Source: Sulfurimonas sp. SAG-AH-194-I05
Lineage (GTDB): Bacteria; Campylobacterota; Campylobacteria; Campylobacterales; Sulfurimonadaceae
Assembly: GCF_029215955.1 (NCBI RefSeq)
Contig: NZ_JAEMVA010000004.1
Coordinates: 1-64,000 of the forward strand
Direction of reading: 5' to 3'
Length of the DNA stretch: 64,000 bases
How positions within the stretch are numbered: the stretch's first letter is position 1; each line of letters starts with the position of its first letter. Below, one piece after another: positions 52,556-60,885 of this stretch. The notes beneath the pieces are model-generated. The model was not told the DNA's origin. It worked only from the letters and a program-made list of their open reading frames with translations, and did no database searches. A program made the translations under genes and the position numbers.

Positions 52556-53611
52556 TTATTTGAATAGTAATTCGAATATACTTCCCTTACTTGAAGAACT
52601 GACATTGATTTTTATATGCATAGCTTTTGCAAGACGTTTGACAATGTCTAGCCCGATTCCACTACTGTTTTTATCACTAAATGAACGTTCAAAAATTTTA
52701 TGAGGGTTTTGTATGCCAGCTCCTTCATCTTGAATATATAATGATTTTTCTTTTGTATATATATGAATAGAACCATTTTTTATATTGTATTTGCAGGCAT
52801 TAGAAATAATATTTTGAAGTATTTGTTTTGTTGCGTTTTGATTGAGTTTTACTTTTAAGTGTTGGCATGTGACATGAAACAGTATGTCTGGGTGTATTTG
52901 CTTTTGAATTTGTATGACATCATGGATAATTGTGCATATATCTAAACTTTGCATTTGAAAGGTTTCTTCTTCTAAAAGAATTGTAAGATTCTCATGAAGT
53001 TCTGAAATTGTATGTACGCTTTTGTTGAGTCGTATAATTGCTTTGTTGTCTTCTAGTAATGAAACTTTTTCTAAAAGTTTCATATTTAATTTTATAGAAG
53101 TGACGGGAGTATTTAAGTCATGAATGAGGTCTTTTGCAAATTTATCGAGTTTTATAATACTTTCTTTGAGTGGCTTTAATGCGTTTATTGCAAGTTTATA
53201 ACTGATAAAAGCAAAGAAAAGAAGTAATACAATATTGCCAATAATAAGTTGTTTCTTTAACTGGGAAACCCTTGAATCAAAAAGTTTTTTTGACTTAGAT
53301 ACTTTTATATATTTACGTGGATTAATTGTAGGAATGAGTTTGTTAAACTCTTGATGATTGCGTATAAAGTTATCCATGTCAATATGTGTACTTGAATAAA
53401 CAAATATGTGGTGGTACTCTTTTGGAAATACTTTCGTGCCATCACCCATTTTTAAGTGCCGTGCATATTCTATAAGAGAAAACTCTTCTTCTTTCAAATA
53501 ATGTTCTTGTGTTTGAGAAAAATAAAAAAAACTACTAATGAGTATAAGCAAGGCGACACTCAAAAAATAAATAAGAAAAAATTTTAGAAAAGCTATTCTT
53601 TCATGTTGCAA
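52556..53611 (-). CDS. Sensor histidine kinase
   Basis: 351 aa. Transmembrane helices at about 8-31 and 118-138 flank a small periplasmic domain of about 85 residues. The dimerisation helix has the phospho-acceptor H164 in DLIHDLNTPVTS. The ATPase domain has the N box QNIISNACKYNIKNG, the G1 box IQDEGAGIQNP and G2 SSGIGLDIVKRLA. Its start overlaps the response regulator stop by 11 bases. The small sensor domain gives no clue to the signal. Confidence 0.92.
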   Translation of the reverse strand: MQHERIAFLKFFLIYFLSVALLILISSFFYFSQTQEHYLKEEEFSLIEYARHLKMGDGTKVFPKEYHHIFVYSSTHIDMDNFIRNHQEFNKLIPTINPRKYIKVSKSKKLFDSRVSQLKKQLIIGNIVLLLFFAFISYKLAINALKPLKESIIKLDKFAKDLIHDLNTPVTSIKLNMKLLEKVSLLEDNKAIIRLNKSVHTISELHENLTILLEEETFQMQSLDICTIIHDVIQIQKQIHPDILFHVTCQHLKVKLNQNATKQILQNIISNACKYNIKNGSIHIYTKEKSLYIQDEGAGIQNPHKIFERSFSDKNSSGIGLDIVKRLAKAMHIKINVSSSSKGSIFELLFK

Positions 53612-54251
53612 GACGGTATCCTATACCTTTGAGTGTAGTGATTGATAAACCAATTTTACGTAGTTTATTTATATGAACTCGTAGAGAACCTTCACTCATC
53701 TCTCCACCGTTAGCTAGATACTCAAATATTACTTCTTTTCGAAGCGTAGTATTTATATTTTGAAAAAGAAGTTTTGTTATTTCTAACTCGTATGGAGAAA
53801 GAGGTACAAAAGTCTTTGCCTTATAAAGTTCGTTTGTATCTATGAGAAAACGGAAATCAACACTTGTGATTTCATTTTTATAGGTGTTATACGATTTTCG
53901 TAGAAGTGCTTTAATTCGGATTAAAAGTTCATCAAAGTCAAAAGGTTTTTTGATGTAATCATCTGCACCAACATCAAAGCCTTTTGAAAGTGAAGCTACA
54001 TCTGTAAGGGCTGTGATGAAAATTGCTGGAGTTGTATTACCACTTTCTCGTAAGCCTTGAAGGAATTCAAAACCATTTAAAAAGGGAACATTTACATCAA
54101 GGAGTAAGAGATTGAAGTCTTTGTTAAAAGTAATATCAAGAGCTGATTCTCCATTTGAGACATGTTCTATTTCAAAGCCTTCATTCTCAAGTAGTTCTGT
54201 TAATGTCTCAGATAATATTGCATCATCTTCTAAGAGTAATATTCTTTGCAT
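53601..54251 (-). CDS. OmpR/PhoB-family response regulator
   Basis: 216 aa from ATG 54251 (a TTG six bases upstream is also in frame). Receiver domain with acidic pocket E8-D9-D10, phospho-acceptor D52 in LLLLDVNVPF, the conserved T in FITALTD, and K in YIKKPFDFDE near 103. A winged-helix DNA-binding domain (about 130-216) ends in GSLRVHINKLRKIG and TLKGIGYRLA. Encoded just upstream of its kinase. A palindrome and direct repeats overlap its own start and may be its binding site, suggesting autoregulation. Confidence 0.93.
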   Translation of the reverse strand: MQRILLLEDDAILSETLTELLENEGFEIEHVSNGESALDITFNKDFNLLLLDVNVPFLNGFEFLQGLRESGNTTPAIFITALTDVASLSKGFDVGADDYIKKPFDFDELLIRIKALLRKSYNTYKNEITSVDFRFLIDTNELYKAKTFVPLSPYELEITKLLFQNINTTLRKEVIFEYLANGGEMSEGSLRVHINKLRKIGLSITTLKGIGYRLAT

Positions 54252-54277
54252 ATGCAAAGTATATGCAAATATGCGTT
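54245..54277. promoter_or_regulatory. Palindrome and tandem TATGCAAA repeats, candidate response-regulator boxes
   Basis: TTTGCATATGCAAA (54245-54258) is a perfect 14-bp palindrome spanning the response regulator ATG. TATGCAAA occurs at 54251-54258 and again at 54262-54269, 11 bp apart, with a partial third copy TATGCGTT at 54270. One-turn spacing of direct repeats is the usual layout for OmpR-family sites. The array lies 35-65 bp upstream of a TATAAT at 54311 that would serve the divergent mqo-like gene. Confidence 0.5.
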
Positions 54278-54310
54278 AGGGTAATGTTAAGGATTTTACC
54301 AAAAAAGATG

Positions 54311-54316
54311 TATAAT
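54311..54316 (+). promoter_or_regulatory. Candidate -10 of the mqo-like operon
   Basis: An extended -10 (G-A-TG-TATAAT) ends 29 bases before the ATG at 54346, which has AGAGAGG as ribosome site. No good -35 is visible, as expected of an activator-dependent or Campylobacterota-type promoter. Confidence 0.45.
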
Positions 54317-54345
54317 GATTTATACGTAATTAAAGAGAGGTAGAT

Positions 54346-55710
54346 ATGACACAAAATCATTATGATGTAATCGTTATAGGGGGTGGAGTGTCAGGCTCTG
54401 CTCTTTTTTATGAACTTGGAAGATATACAAATGTAAAAAAAATATGTCTTTTGGAAAAATACGGTTCACTCGCTTCTCTTAACTCTAATGGTTCAGCAAA
54501 TTCTCAAACAATTCATTGTGGAGATATTGAGACGAACTATACATTAGAAAAGGCTGCAAAGGTAAAAAGAACTGCAAAAATGGTTGAGAAGTATTGTTTA
54601 CAACATGGCTATGAAAATAAAGTTATTTTCTCACATCAAAAAATGGCTTTGGGTGTTGGTAGTGAAGAAGTGAACTATATGAAAAATCGTTATAAAGAGT
54701 TTAAATCACTTTACCCGTACCTTGAACTTTATGACAAAGAAAAATTAGCAGAAATAGAACCTGCCGTAGTCTACGATAAAAATGGAAATCTTAGAGAAGA
54801 AGAGATAGTTGGGGTAGGCGCACAAAACCAATATACAACAGTTGACTTTAAAGCACTCAGTGATACATTTATAGATAATACTTTAAAAATAGAAGACAAA
54901 GTTACAGATATATTTTTTAATAATGAAGTGAAAAATATTCAAAAAATTGGAAGTACATATCATGTGCAAACCTCTATGACACAGTTTACTGCTGATTTTA
55001 TTGTAGTAGATGCTGGAGCACATTCCCTTTTTATAGCACATAAAATGGGGCATGGACTTGATTATGGTTGTTTACCAATGGCAGGTAGCTTTTATATGGG
55101 AAATAGAAAAATACTAAACGGAAAGGTTTATATGGTTCAAAACCCTAAACTTCCCTTTGCTGCACTTCATGGGGATCCTGATATTTTAGTAAATGGGTTT
55201 ACTCGTTTTGGACCAACTGCTTTAATGCTTCCAAAATTAGAGCGATTTAAGCCAGGTACGTACCTCGATTTTTTTAAGACTTTAAGGCTTGATTTGAATG
55301 TTGTTAAAATATTTTATGACTTACTTAAAGATTCAGATATTCGTAATTATGTACTTAAAAACTTCATGTTTGAAGTACCCTTTATAAATAAAAAATTATT
55401 TCTTCAAGATGCAAGAAAAATTGTACCCTCTCTTGGTGCTGATGATATTACATACGCAAAAGGATTTGGTGGTGTTCGTCCTCAAATTTTAGATAAAAAA
55501 AATCAAAAACTTATGTTAGGTGAGGCTTCAATAGATACAGGTGAGGGGATTATATTTAACATGACACCATCACCAGGAGCTACTTCATGTCTTGGAAATG
55601 CCTTACGTGATGTGCATATTATTTGTACGTATTTAAACCTAGAATTTGACGAAGAAGCATTTAATAACGAACTAACGGAAGATACAATAAGAGGGGATTC
55701 AAATGCGTAA
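54346..55710 (+). CDS. mqo: Malate:quinone oxidoreductase-like FAD-dependent dehydrogenase
   Basis: 454 aa. FAD-binding VIVIGGGVSGSALFYELG at residues 9-26, LLEKYGSLASLNSNGSANSQTIH (the Mqo-type S-x-x-N-S-x-T segment), YTTVDFKALS, VVDAGAHSL, PFAALHGDPDI, TRFGPTALMLP near 285, and a C-terminal GEGIIFNMTPSPGATSCLGNA. This pattern fits the membrane-associated Mqo that oxidises malate with quinone as acceptor, bypassing NAD-dependent malate dehydrogenase. A related 2-hydroxy-acid dehydrogenase cannot be excluded. Its end overlaps the next gene by 8 bases. Confidence 0.82.
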   Translation: MTQNHYDVIVIGGGVSGSALFYELGRYTNVKKICLLEKYGSLASLNSNGSANSQTIHCGDIETNYTLEKAAKVKRTAKMVEKYCLQHGYENKVIFSHQKMALGVGSEEVNYMKNRYKEFKSLYPYLELYDKEKLAEIEPAVVYDKNGNLREEEIVGVGAQNQYTTVDFKALSDTFIDNTLKIEDKVTDIFFNNEVKNIQKIGSTYHVQTSMTQFTADFIVVDAGAHSLFIAHKMGHGLDYGCLPMAGSFYMGNRKILNGKVYMVQNPKLPFAALHGDPDILVNGFTRFGPTALMLPKLERFKPGTYLDFFKTLRLDLNVVKIFYDLLKDSDIRNYVLKNFMFEVPFINKKLFLQDARKIVPSLGADDITYAKGFGGVRPQILDKKNQKLMLGEASIDTGEGIIFNMTPSPGATSCLGNALRDVHIICTYLNLEFDEEAFNNELTEDTIRGDSNA

Positions 55711-56821
55711 CTTAAAAAAACTTCTTTATATAACAGACCAAGAAGAGTATTCAGAACATGGAACGATAGGACCTTTGTTTCATGGGTATTTACATGAATA
55801 CTTAAATGTGGAAATCGTATACTTTACGAAGTATAAAAATAGTTTTCAAAAAAAGAATACAAATTATATTGTTCCTATACAATATAGAAAACATGTTTGC
55901 TCCTACTTATCTTTGAAAGATGTTGACTTAACTTCATATGACTTTGTATTTGTTCGTAATAAACTCGATGCCTTAGCTGATGTACTTAAACTTAGAACGA
56001 TGTATGGTTATAAGGTAGGGTACAGAGTTTCTTTCCCAAAAACGCAAGAAGCTTACGAAGCTGTAAAAGCGAACAAGAGTAATAACCTTTTTAAGATGCT
56101 AGGTTCTTTGTACAATGGGTATAAAATAAAAAAATTACTTAAGCAATGCGATTTATTTATGCCAACATCAAAAGACATGCAAGATACTTTTTATGGGGGA
56201 AGTGATGTAAAAAGTTTTCCTCTTCCAGCAGGACTTGACCCGCAAAGAATTACTCCTCATAGAGAATCAGATGGGGATTTATGTAATTTTATTTATGTAG
56301 GAACTCTGGACACTTTGCATGATTTTCAAAAAATACTAGTATCTTTTTCAATGTTGAAGTCTCAAAAATGGCACTTGCATATTGCCACAAAAGACTTAGA
56401 GTATGCTCGAAGTATTGTTGGTGGATATAGTAGTATTTCAAATCAGATTACTCCTTTTATGGCAGATAATCTTGATGTTTTAATGCAAAAAGTGGATGAT
56501 TCAGATGTTGGCATAGCCTTACTTCCGGATATACCAGTGTATAACACGACAATACCTGCAAAAATAATGGACTATTATACATGTGCATTACCCACACTTT
56601 TAACCGATAACCGTAAAAATCGTACATTATTTGATGATACCGATGCTTTATTTTGCCGTTTTGATACAAAAGAAATAGCAGAAAAACTAGAATATATACT
56701 TGGTATGAGTCAAGAAGAAATAGCAAATATGGGTCACGCAGGACAAGATAAATTACTCCACCATAAGCGAAATTATAAGTTAATGGCACAAAAATTATTT
56801 GCACAATTAGAGAGTCTTTAG
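55703..56821 (+). CDS. GT4-like glycosyltransferase
   Basis: 372 aa GT-B protein. N-terminal acceptor domain with LLYITDQEEYSEHGTIGPLFHG; DLFMPTSKDMQDTFYGG and PLPAGLDPQRI near 160-190 mark the interdomain region. The C-terminal half has FIYVGTLDTLHDFQKILVSF near 206 and IALLPDIPVYNTTIPAKIMDYY near 281, with E/D-rich contacts in place of a classical E-x7-E. Predicted to extend a glycan; its pairing with an Mqo-like gene and a GNAT is unusual and gives no target. Overlaps the mqo-like gene by 8 bases. Confidence 0.72.
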   Translation: MRNLKKLLYITDQEEYSEHGTIGPLFHGYLHEYLNVEIVYFTKYKNSFQKKNTNYIVPIQYRKHVCSYLSLKDVDLTSYDFVFVRNKLDALADVLKLRTMYGYKVGYRVSFPKTQEAYEAVKANKSNNLFKMLGSLYNGYKIKKLLKQCDLFMPTSKDMQDTFYGGSDVKSFPLPAGLDPQRITPHRESDGDLCNFIYVGTLDTLHDFQKILVSFSMLKSQKWHLHIATKDLEYARSIVGGYSSISNQITPFMADNLDVLMQKVDDSDVGIALLPDIPVYNTTIPAKIMDYYTCALPTLLTDNRKNRTLFDDTDALFCRFDTKEIAEKLEYILGMSQEEIANMGHAGQDKLLHHKRNYKLMAQKLFAQLESL

Positions 56822-56823
56822 GC

Positions 56824-57240
56824 GTGCAAATAAGGGAACTTAATTTAAAAGAGTTATATACAGTCTATGATGTCCTTAAACAGTTACGTACAGAGATTAC
56901 ATATAAGGAATTTGAAGATTTAATTTACGACATGCGCCATATGGAATATAAAATGATAGGGATTATGAATGGTGAAAAATTAATAAGCTATGCAGGTGTT
57001 GCAATCCAAACGAACCTTTACCATAAACGTCATTTATATGTTTTTGACCTTGTGACAGATGAAGAATATAGAGGTGAAAAATATGGGGATATGATGCTTT
57101 CGTATTTAGTTGATTATGCAAAAGTTGGGATGTGTGAAAATATAGTTCTCTCGAGTGGTTTTGACAAAGAGGATGCGCATCGATTTTATGAAGCACATTC
57201 TTTTGTTAAAAAAAGTTTTGTATTTTTGAAGTCACTTTAG
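56824..57240 (+). CDS. GNAT-family N-acetyltransferase
   Basis: 138 aa. The acetyl-CoA-binding motif A is visible as LVTDEEYRGEKYGDMMLSYLV near residues 79-99 (x-x-R-G-x-x-x-G), preceded by strand YVFDLV and followed by NIVLSSGFDKEDAHRFYEAH. The start is GTG two bases after the glycosyltransferase stop, relying on coupling. The acceptor (small amine, peptide or antibiotic-type molecule) is unknown. Confidence 0.82.
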   Translation: MQIRELNLKELYTVYDVLKQLRTEITYKEFEDLIYDMRHMEYKMIGIMNGEKLISYAGVAIQTNLYHKRHLYVFDLVTDEEYRGEKYGDMMLSYLVDYAKVGMCENIVLSSGFDKEDAHRFYEAHSFVKKSFVFLKSL

Positions 57241-57263
57241 TTAATAGCTAGTGCTACTATTAA
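57241..57263. repeat. Inverted repeat at a convergent gene junction
   Basis: TTAATAG (57241-57247) and CTATTAA (57257-57263) flank nine bases between the GNAT and YchJ-like stops. It could form a shared 3'-end hairpin, but it is AT-only and lacks a T run. Confidence 0.3.
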
Positions 57264-57619
57264 GAACAGCATTTCTTAAACTTTTTTCCACTTCCACATG
57301 GACAGACTTCATTTCTTTGTATTTTTGAAGGAAAAAGCTCTCCCTTATGGTATTTCCACATGTTGTCTTCTTTAATAAATGTACTCTTCTCATGAAGAAC
57401 CTCTGTTATGCTATTTAAAACATAGTACGCTTTAAACTCTACAATATTATCATAGGCATTAAGAACATCTAATTTTAGCCATCGAAGAGGCACTGCGTCT
57501 TTGAGTTCTTTGAGATTTTGACTTGTTGAGGTGTTTGCTATGTATTCCCAGTCTTCTTTAACAAAGGCATCGTATCTACTTCTCATAAGTTCTTCTGGTG
57601 TTTTGTTATGTGTTTTCAT
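57260..57619 (-). CDS. YchJ-like protein with SEC-C zinc motif
   Basis: 119 aa. An NTF2-like body (TPEELMRSRYDAFVKEDWEYI; NAYDNIVEFKAYYVLN; STFIKEDNMWKYHKGEL) ends in the SEC-C metal-binding motif CPCGSGKKFKKCC at the extreme C terminus. YchJ family (UPF0225) proteins usually have SEC-C motifs at both ends; this one keeps only the C-terminal copy. Function unknown. Single gene between the GNAT and the cold shock gene. Confidence 0.85.
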   Translation of the reverse strand: MKTHNKTPEELMRSRYDAFVKEDWEYIANTSTSQNLKELKDAVPLRWLKLDVLNAYDNIVEFKAYYVLNSITEVLHEKSTFIKEDNMWKYHKGELFPSKIQRNEVCPCGSGKKFKKCCS

Positions 57620-57650
57620 TTTGGGGTAGGTTTATTAAAAAAGAGTGCGG

Positions 57651-57678
57651 TATAAAAATTACAGGCTAAAAGCCCGTA
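57651..57678 (-). terminator. Rho-independent terminator of the cold shock gene
   Basis: On the minus strand the stem TACGGGCT / AGCCTGTA (one mismatch) with a 3-base loop is followed by A-T-T-T-T-T-A-T. It begins 17 bases after the csp stop. Confidence 0.7.
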
Positions 57679-57694
57679 ATAAAGTGCGTAAGTC

Positions 57695-57913
57695 CTAAAG
57701 AGGAGTTACATTCTCAGCTTGAGGGCCTTTTTGACCTTCACCAATTTCGAAAGTAACTTTTTGACCTTCAGCTAAAGAAACACGACCATGACCTGTATTA
57801 TTTACTTGACGGAAATGTACAAATACATCTTTTCCACCATTATCTTGTTGAATAAAACCATAACCTTTTTCTTCGTTAAACCATTTAACTGAACCGTCTA
57901 CTAATTCTGCCAT
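57695..57913 (-). CDS. CspA-family cold shock protein
   Basis: 72 aa single cold-shock domain. RNA-binding motifs RNP1 KGYGFIQQ near 16-23 and RNP2 VFVHFRQV near 30-37 are intact, and the protein begins [15 protein letters not shown]. It acts as an RNA chaperone that melts secondary structure. AAAAGG precedes the ATG at the right distance. A leader of up to about 200 bases with hairpins lies upstream, as for many csp genes, and a terminator follows the stop. Confidence 0.95.
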   Translation of the reverse strand: MAELVDGSVKWFNEEKGYGFIQQDNGGKDVFVHFRQVNNTGHGRVSLAEGQKVTFEIGEGQKGPQAENVTPL

Positions 57914-57937
57914 TGTAATACCTTTTTGTATAAAAAT

Positions 57938-58037
57938 TCACTTTATAAAAGTGGAGTCGAAATTTGGAGAGTCTTTAGGTAACAATTGAGCAAAAAACAA
58001 AATTACACACTAAAGATGAACTTTGGTCCTCATCTTT
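57938..58037 (-). promoter_or_regulatory. Structured leader region of the cold shock gene
   Basis: The 233-bp gap upstream of csp holds two perfect hairpins: CACTTT-ATA-AAAGTG (57939-57953) and AAAGATGA-N10-TCATCTTT (58012-58019 / 58030-58037). Both would lie in the csp 5' leader if the promoter is in the AT-rich tract near 58050-58080. Cold-shock mRNAs are often controlled by leader folding. The promoter itself was not identified. Confidence 0.4.
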
Positions 58038-58110
58038 CATCGGAAATATTATATCGCAATTTCTTTGGAATTTGCAAGTAAAATGTAAAATTTAATTAAT
58101 AAGTTGAGAT

Positions 58111-58118
58111 GCCGATAC
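58111..58118 (+). promoter_or_regulatory. Sigma-28 (FliA)-like -10 element
   Basis: GCCGATAC matches seven of eight bases of the FliA -10 consensus GCCGATAA, 28 bases before the ATG at 58147. The AT-rich stretch 14-19 bases upstream has only approximate -35 matches (TAAT or TTAA for TAAA). Confidence 0.45.
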
Positions 58119-58146
58119 TATAATTAAGAATTATAAAGGATATATT

Positions 58147-58689
58147 ATGACTATTACATCTACGATGCCAAATATAAAGGCTGAATATACACAAAAAGAG
58201 GTTAAAACAAATTTTACACAAAAAATATCAAAGGAAGAAGTCTCAGAAATCAAAGAACAAATAGCTGAAAATTCTAAGCTTATGATGTTTAATGAAACAT
58301 CTGTACAAGTTGGATTAACATCATCTCAAGATGCTTTTCAAAAAAACTATGATGGTTTCCAAAGTTTTCTCTCTGAAGTTGGTTACTCTGGAAAACCTAT
58401 AGCTGAGCTTTCTCAAAGTGAAGCTACCGCACTTGTAAGTGATGATGGTATTTTTGGAATAACGCAAACATCAGAGCGAATTGCAAACTTTGTTATTAAT
58501 GGTTCGGGTGGTGATGAAGAAAAAATGCGTGCAGGAAGAGCAGGGATGATACAAGGTTTTAAAGATGCTGAAAAAATGTGGGGTGGAGAACTTCCTGAAA
58601 TTTCACAAAAATCCATGCAAGCTGCCGTAGAAATGGTAGACAAAGCAATGAATTCTTTAGGCTACTCTATAATAAATGAAGAGGCATAA
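58147..58689 (+). CDS. Unknown protein, candidate late flagellar or secreted factor
   Basis: 180 aa, family not recognised. The first 60 residues are rich in Ser, Thr, Lys and Glu and look disordered, like leaders of proteins sent through the flagellar export apparatus. The rest is compact: LTSSQDAFQKNYDGFQSFLS, DDGIFGITQTSERIANFVIN near 99-118 and EKMRAGRAGMIQGFKDAEKM near 124-143, then helical. No signal peptide, membrane segment or cysteine. AAAGGATATATT precedes the ATG and a FliA-like -10 box precedes that. Flagellar linkage is inference from the promoter and composition. Confidence 0.6.
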   Translation: MTITSTMPNIKAEYTQKEVKTNFTQKISKEEVSEIKEQIAENSKLMMFNETSVQVGLTSSQDAFQKNYDGFQSFLSEVGYSGKPIAELSQSEATALVSDDGIFGITQTSERIANFVINGSGGDEEKMRAGRAGMIQGFKDAEKMWGGELPEISQKSMQAAVEMVDKAMNSLGYSIINEEA

Positions 58690-58705
58690 AAGCCTCTTTG
58701 AATTT

Positions 58706-59770
58706 TTAGTGCTGTGATTCTTTAACTGCGCTAAAGAGGCTATCAAATGCTTTTTTGCTAGAGTCTTCAACATCTTTTATTCTTGCGAGTGCTTCTTCAT
58801 ATTTTGCAGATTGGTTTAAGTGAATTGTTTCTTGTAAACCTTTATGAACATTTGAATGATGCGAGCTAATAGCACTTAAGGTAGAGTTTCCTTTTAAGAA
58901 AGTATTTGTTGCTGTTGTATACCATTTACCAAATCGACAGCTATTTTCATCTTGAATATCTATGCTTGTAGATGTTAAAAGAGCTTTATAAGCCTGTACT
59001 TTGAGTGCTATGTGGTCTATTTTTCCAACATTTACTTGAAGTTCATTTGTAACGTACTGTGTTTTAGATTTTATGTTACTTGAGTTTGCAACAACACTTT
59101 GCACACTTTCGTTAAATACATTTAAAATATCGATTACTTTTGCTGTTTCACTGTTGAATGTATCGCTTATTTCTATCATTGAACTCGAGTTTTGTTTGAG
59201 TGAGTTAATGTTAATTTCAACCTCGCTTGTTGCTTTTTGTGTTCTCTCTGCAAGTTTTCTTACTTCATCCGCAACAACAGCAAATCCACGTCCATGTTCA
59301 CCTGCACGCGCAGCTTCAATAGCCGCATTTAATGCAAGAAGATTTGTTTGATCTGAAATATCTTTAATTAAGTTAATAATTTCTGCAATAGATATTACGC
59401 TGTTATTTAATGATGTCGAATCATCACTCAGGGTATTTGTATATTCTTGAATTTTATCAATACTTGTTACAATTTGGGATGTTTCTTTTTCAACATCTAT
59501 CATTTTCTCAGTTGTAGTGGTATTTAAGATATTAATTTCTTTAAGCATTTCTAAGGGGCTATCTACTGTTTGTTGTAAAAATGTATTTCCATTTTTATAA
59601 CTATTTAGTAATACTTCTACAAATGCATCTTTTTTTGTGTCTTCTATATGAACAGGAGTTTCTAGTTCTATAATTCTTTCTTTTAATAATGAAATTTCAT
59701 TTTTGTATTCATTAAGTTCATTTTCGTGTTGCACAGTCAATGCATTGAGTTTTTTTGTATTTCCAAACAT
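58706..59770 (-). CDS. Cytoplasmic chemoreceptor with C-terminal CZB zinc-binding domain
   Basis: 354 aa from ATG 59770 (AAAGGGA upstream; a TTG at 59812 lacks a site). No membrane segment. An N-terminal coiled coil (about 10-45) leads to the MCP signalling domain with [37 protein letters not shown]. The C-terminal CZB domain has [20 protein letters not shown] and [13 protein letters not shown], supplying the His3-Cys zinc set. CZB receptors sense zinc state, hypochlorous acid or pH. It probably acts in a cytoplasmic receptor array. Confidence 0.9.
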   Translation of the reverse strand: MFGNTKKLNALTVQHENELNEYKNEISLLKERIIELETPVHIEDTKKDAFVEVLLNSYKNGNTFLQQTVDSPLEMLKEINILNTTTTEKMIDVEKETSQIVTSIDKIQEYTNTLSDDSTSLNNSVISIAEIINLIKDISDQTNLLALNAAIEAARAGEHGRGFAVVADEVRKLAERTQKATSEVEININSLKQNSSSMIEISDTFNSETAKVIDILNVFNESVQSVVANSSNIKSKTQYVTNELQVNVGKIDHIALKVQAYKALLTSTSIDIQDENSCRFGKWYTTATNTFLKGNSTLSAISSHHSNVHKGLQETIHLNQSAKYEEALARIKDVEDSSKKAFDSLFSAVKESQH

Positions 59771-59902
59771 ATGTAGAAGTCCCTTTATTCTATTGTGAAT
59801 ACAGACTAACAAAAGATATATAAATATTTAATTTTTTTATTTATAAATATTAGATTTTTTAATATATGAGTATAAATGAAACGTTTTCTAATAAAAAGAG
59901 TT

Positions 59903-60532
59903 TTAGGCTGAAATATCAAAAGGTTCTTTTGTTTTTGAAGTGTCTTGTTTTATAGTATTTGAATTTTGTGCATTTTGGTATGCCTCTTTTCCTAAAGCTT
60001 CATTCTGTCGTTCTTTGGTAAGTTGTTGCTGCGCTTTCATTTCTATGACTCTAGCACTTGAAGCTACTGCAAAGTCTTGTGAACTTGGATCACCTGCAGC
60101 CATGGCGGCAGCTGCAACCTGTCTTGCATTTGCTATACTTTCTTGAGGAGTAGAACCACCACTTGTCGAAATAGAAACTTCGCCACCTATAGCGTACATT
60201 TTCCCATCAGGACCTTGTTGGTAGGTGAATGTAGCAGCTCCCGTCATTCCCCCACCAACAGACTGGTGTGCTGACTCATGTGCACGCACTTCAGCGTCAC
60301 GTGCCTCTAGGTCTACAAGAAGTTTTTCTTCTCCTTGGCTTAGTTCTTTTGAGGCGGAACTTTTTATAGCATTCTTTGAGTCACGTTTTGTTTCTTCTTC
60401 AATCCGTTGGGCATCTGGACTTTGTTCTTTTTTCTCTTTTCTAAATACGAGAGATTCTTCTTCATTGAGTTTAATTGTATAGCTGGTGCTGATATTTCCA
60501 AATGAACTTGTACCTGTAATCATACTATCCAT
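59903..60532 (-). CDS. Putative metalloprotease, CJM1_0395 / SprA-related family
   Basis: 209 aa. The core VRAHESAHQSVGGGMTGAAT near residues 86-105 contains H-E-x2-H, a zincin-like motif. It is followed by FTYQQGPDGKMYAIGGEVSI, then an Ala-rich helix (ARQVAAAAMAAGDPSSQDFA) and a Gln-rich C-terminal tail. The N-terminal 80 residues are charged and disordered-looking. No signal peptide. Family function is unknown. The location between chemoreceptor and S4 genes carries no clear meaning. Confidence 0.8.
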   Translation of the reverse strand: MDSMITGTSSFGNISTSYTIKLNEEESLVFRKEKKEQSPDAQRIEEETKRDSKNAIKSSASKELSQGEEKLLVDLEARDAEVRAHESAHQSVGGGMTGAATFTYQQGPDGKMYAIGGEVSISTSGGSTPQESIANARQVAAAAMAAGDPSSQDFAVASSARVIEMKAQQQLTKERQNEALGKEAYQNAQNSNTIKQDTSKTKEPFDISA

Positions 60533-60592
60533 TATAACATTGGTATTTTTAAAAGTTTCTTTGTTATTATTCCACTACAATAAAGGCTGATA

Positions 60593-60805
60593 ATGAAATA
60601 TGAATTAAAAGATGAATATATAGAACTGTTTAAATTATTAAAAGTTCTTGATTTAGTTGAGAGTGGAGCACAAGGGAAGTATTTAGTTGCTGAGGGATAT
60701 GTCAATAGAAATGGCGAACAAGAGTTTCGTAAACGTGCAAAAATTAGAGCAGGTGATGTTATAGAAATAGCAGAGGTAACGATTGAGGTGGTGGCTGCTC
60801 TATAA
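60593..60805 (+). CDS. Small S4-domain RNA-binding protein (YbcJ-like)
   Basis: 70 aa, consisting of one S4 domain: YIELFKLLKVLDLVESGAQG, YLVAEGYVNRNGEQEFRKRAKIRAGD. The G-A-Q-G-K ... V-N-R-N-G-E pattern matches the YbcJ/RlbA group of stand-alone RNA-binding proteins. AAAGG lies 6 bases before the ATG. Target RNA unknown, probably ribosomal. Confidence 0.85.
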   Translation: MKYELKDEYIELFKLLKVLDLVESGAQGKYLVAEGYVNRNGEQEFRKRAKIRAGDVIEIAEVTIEVVAAL

Positions 60806-60885
60806 ATTACTTAGTATATGTCAGTAAATGTAAATTATATTCAAGTTATAATATACATATAAACCTTAAATATTATGGAGATTAA

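Noticed and set aside
50169-59770. The two chemoreceptors as recent duplicates
   Set aside because: They share only the universally conserved signalling tip; sensor type, membrane topology and C-terminal domains differ.
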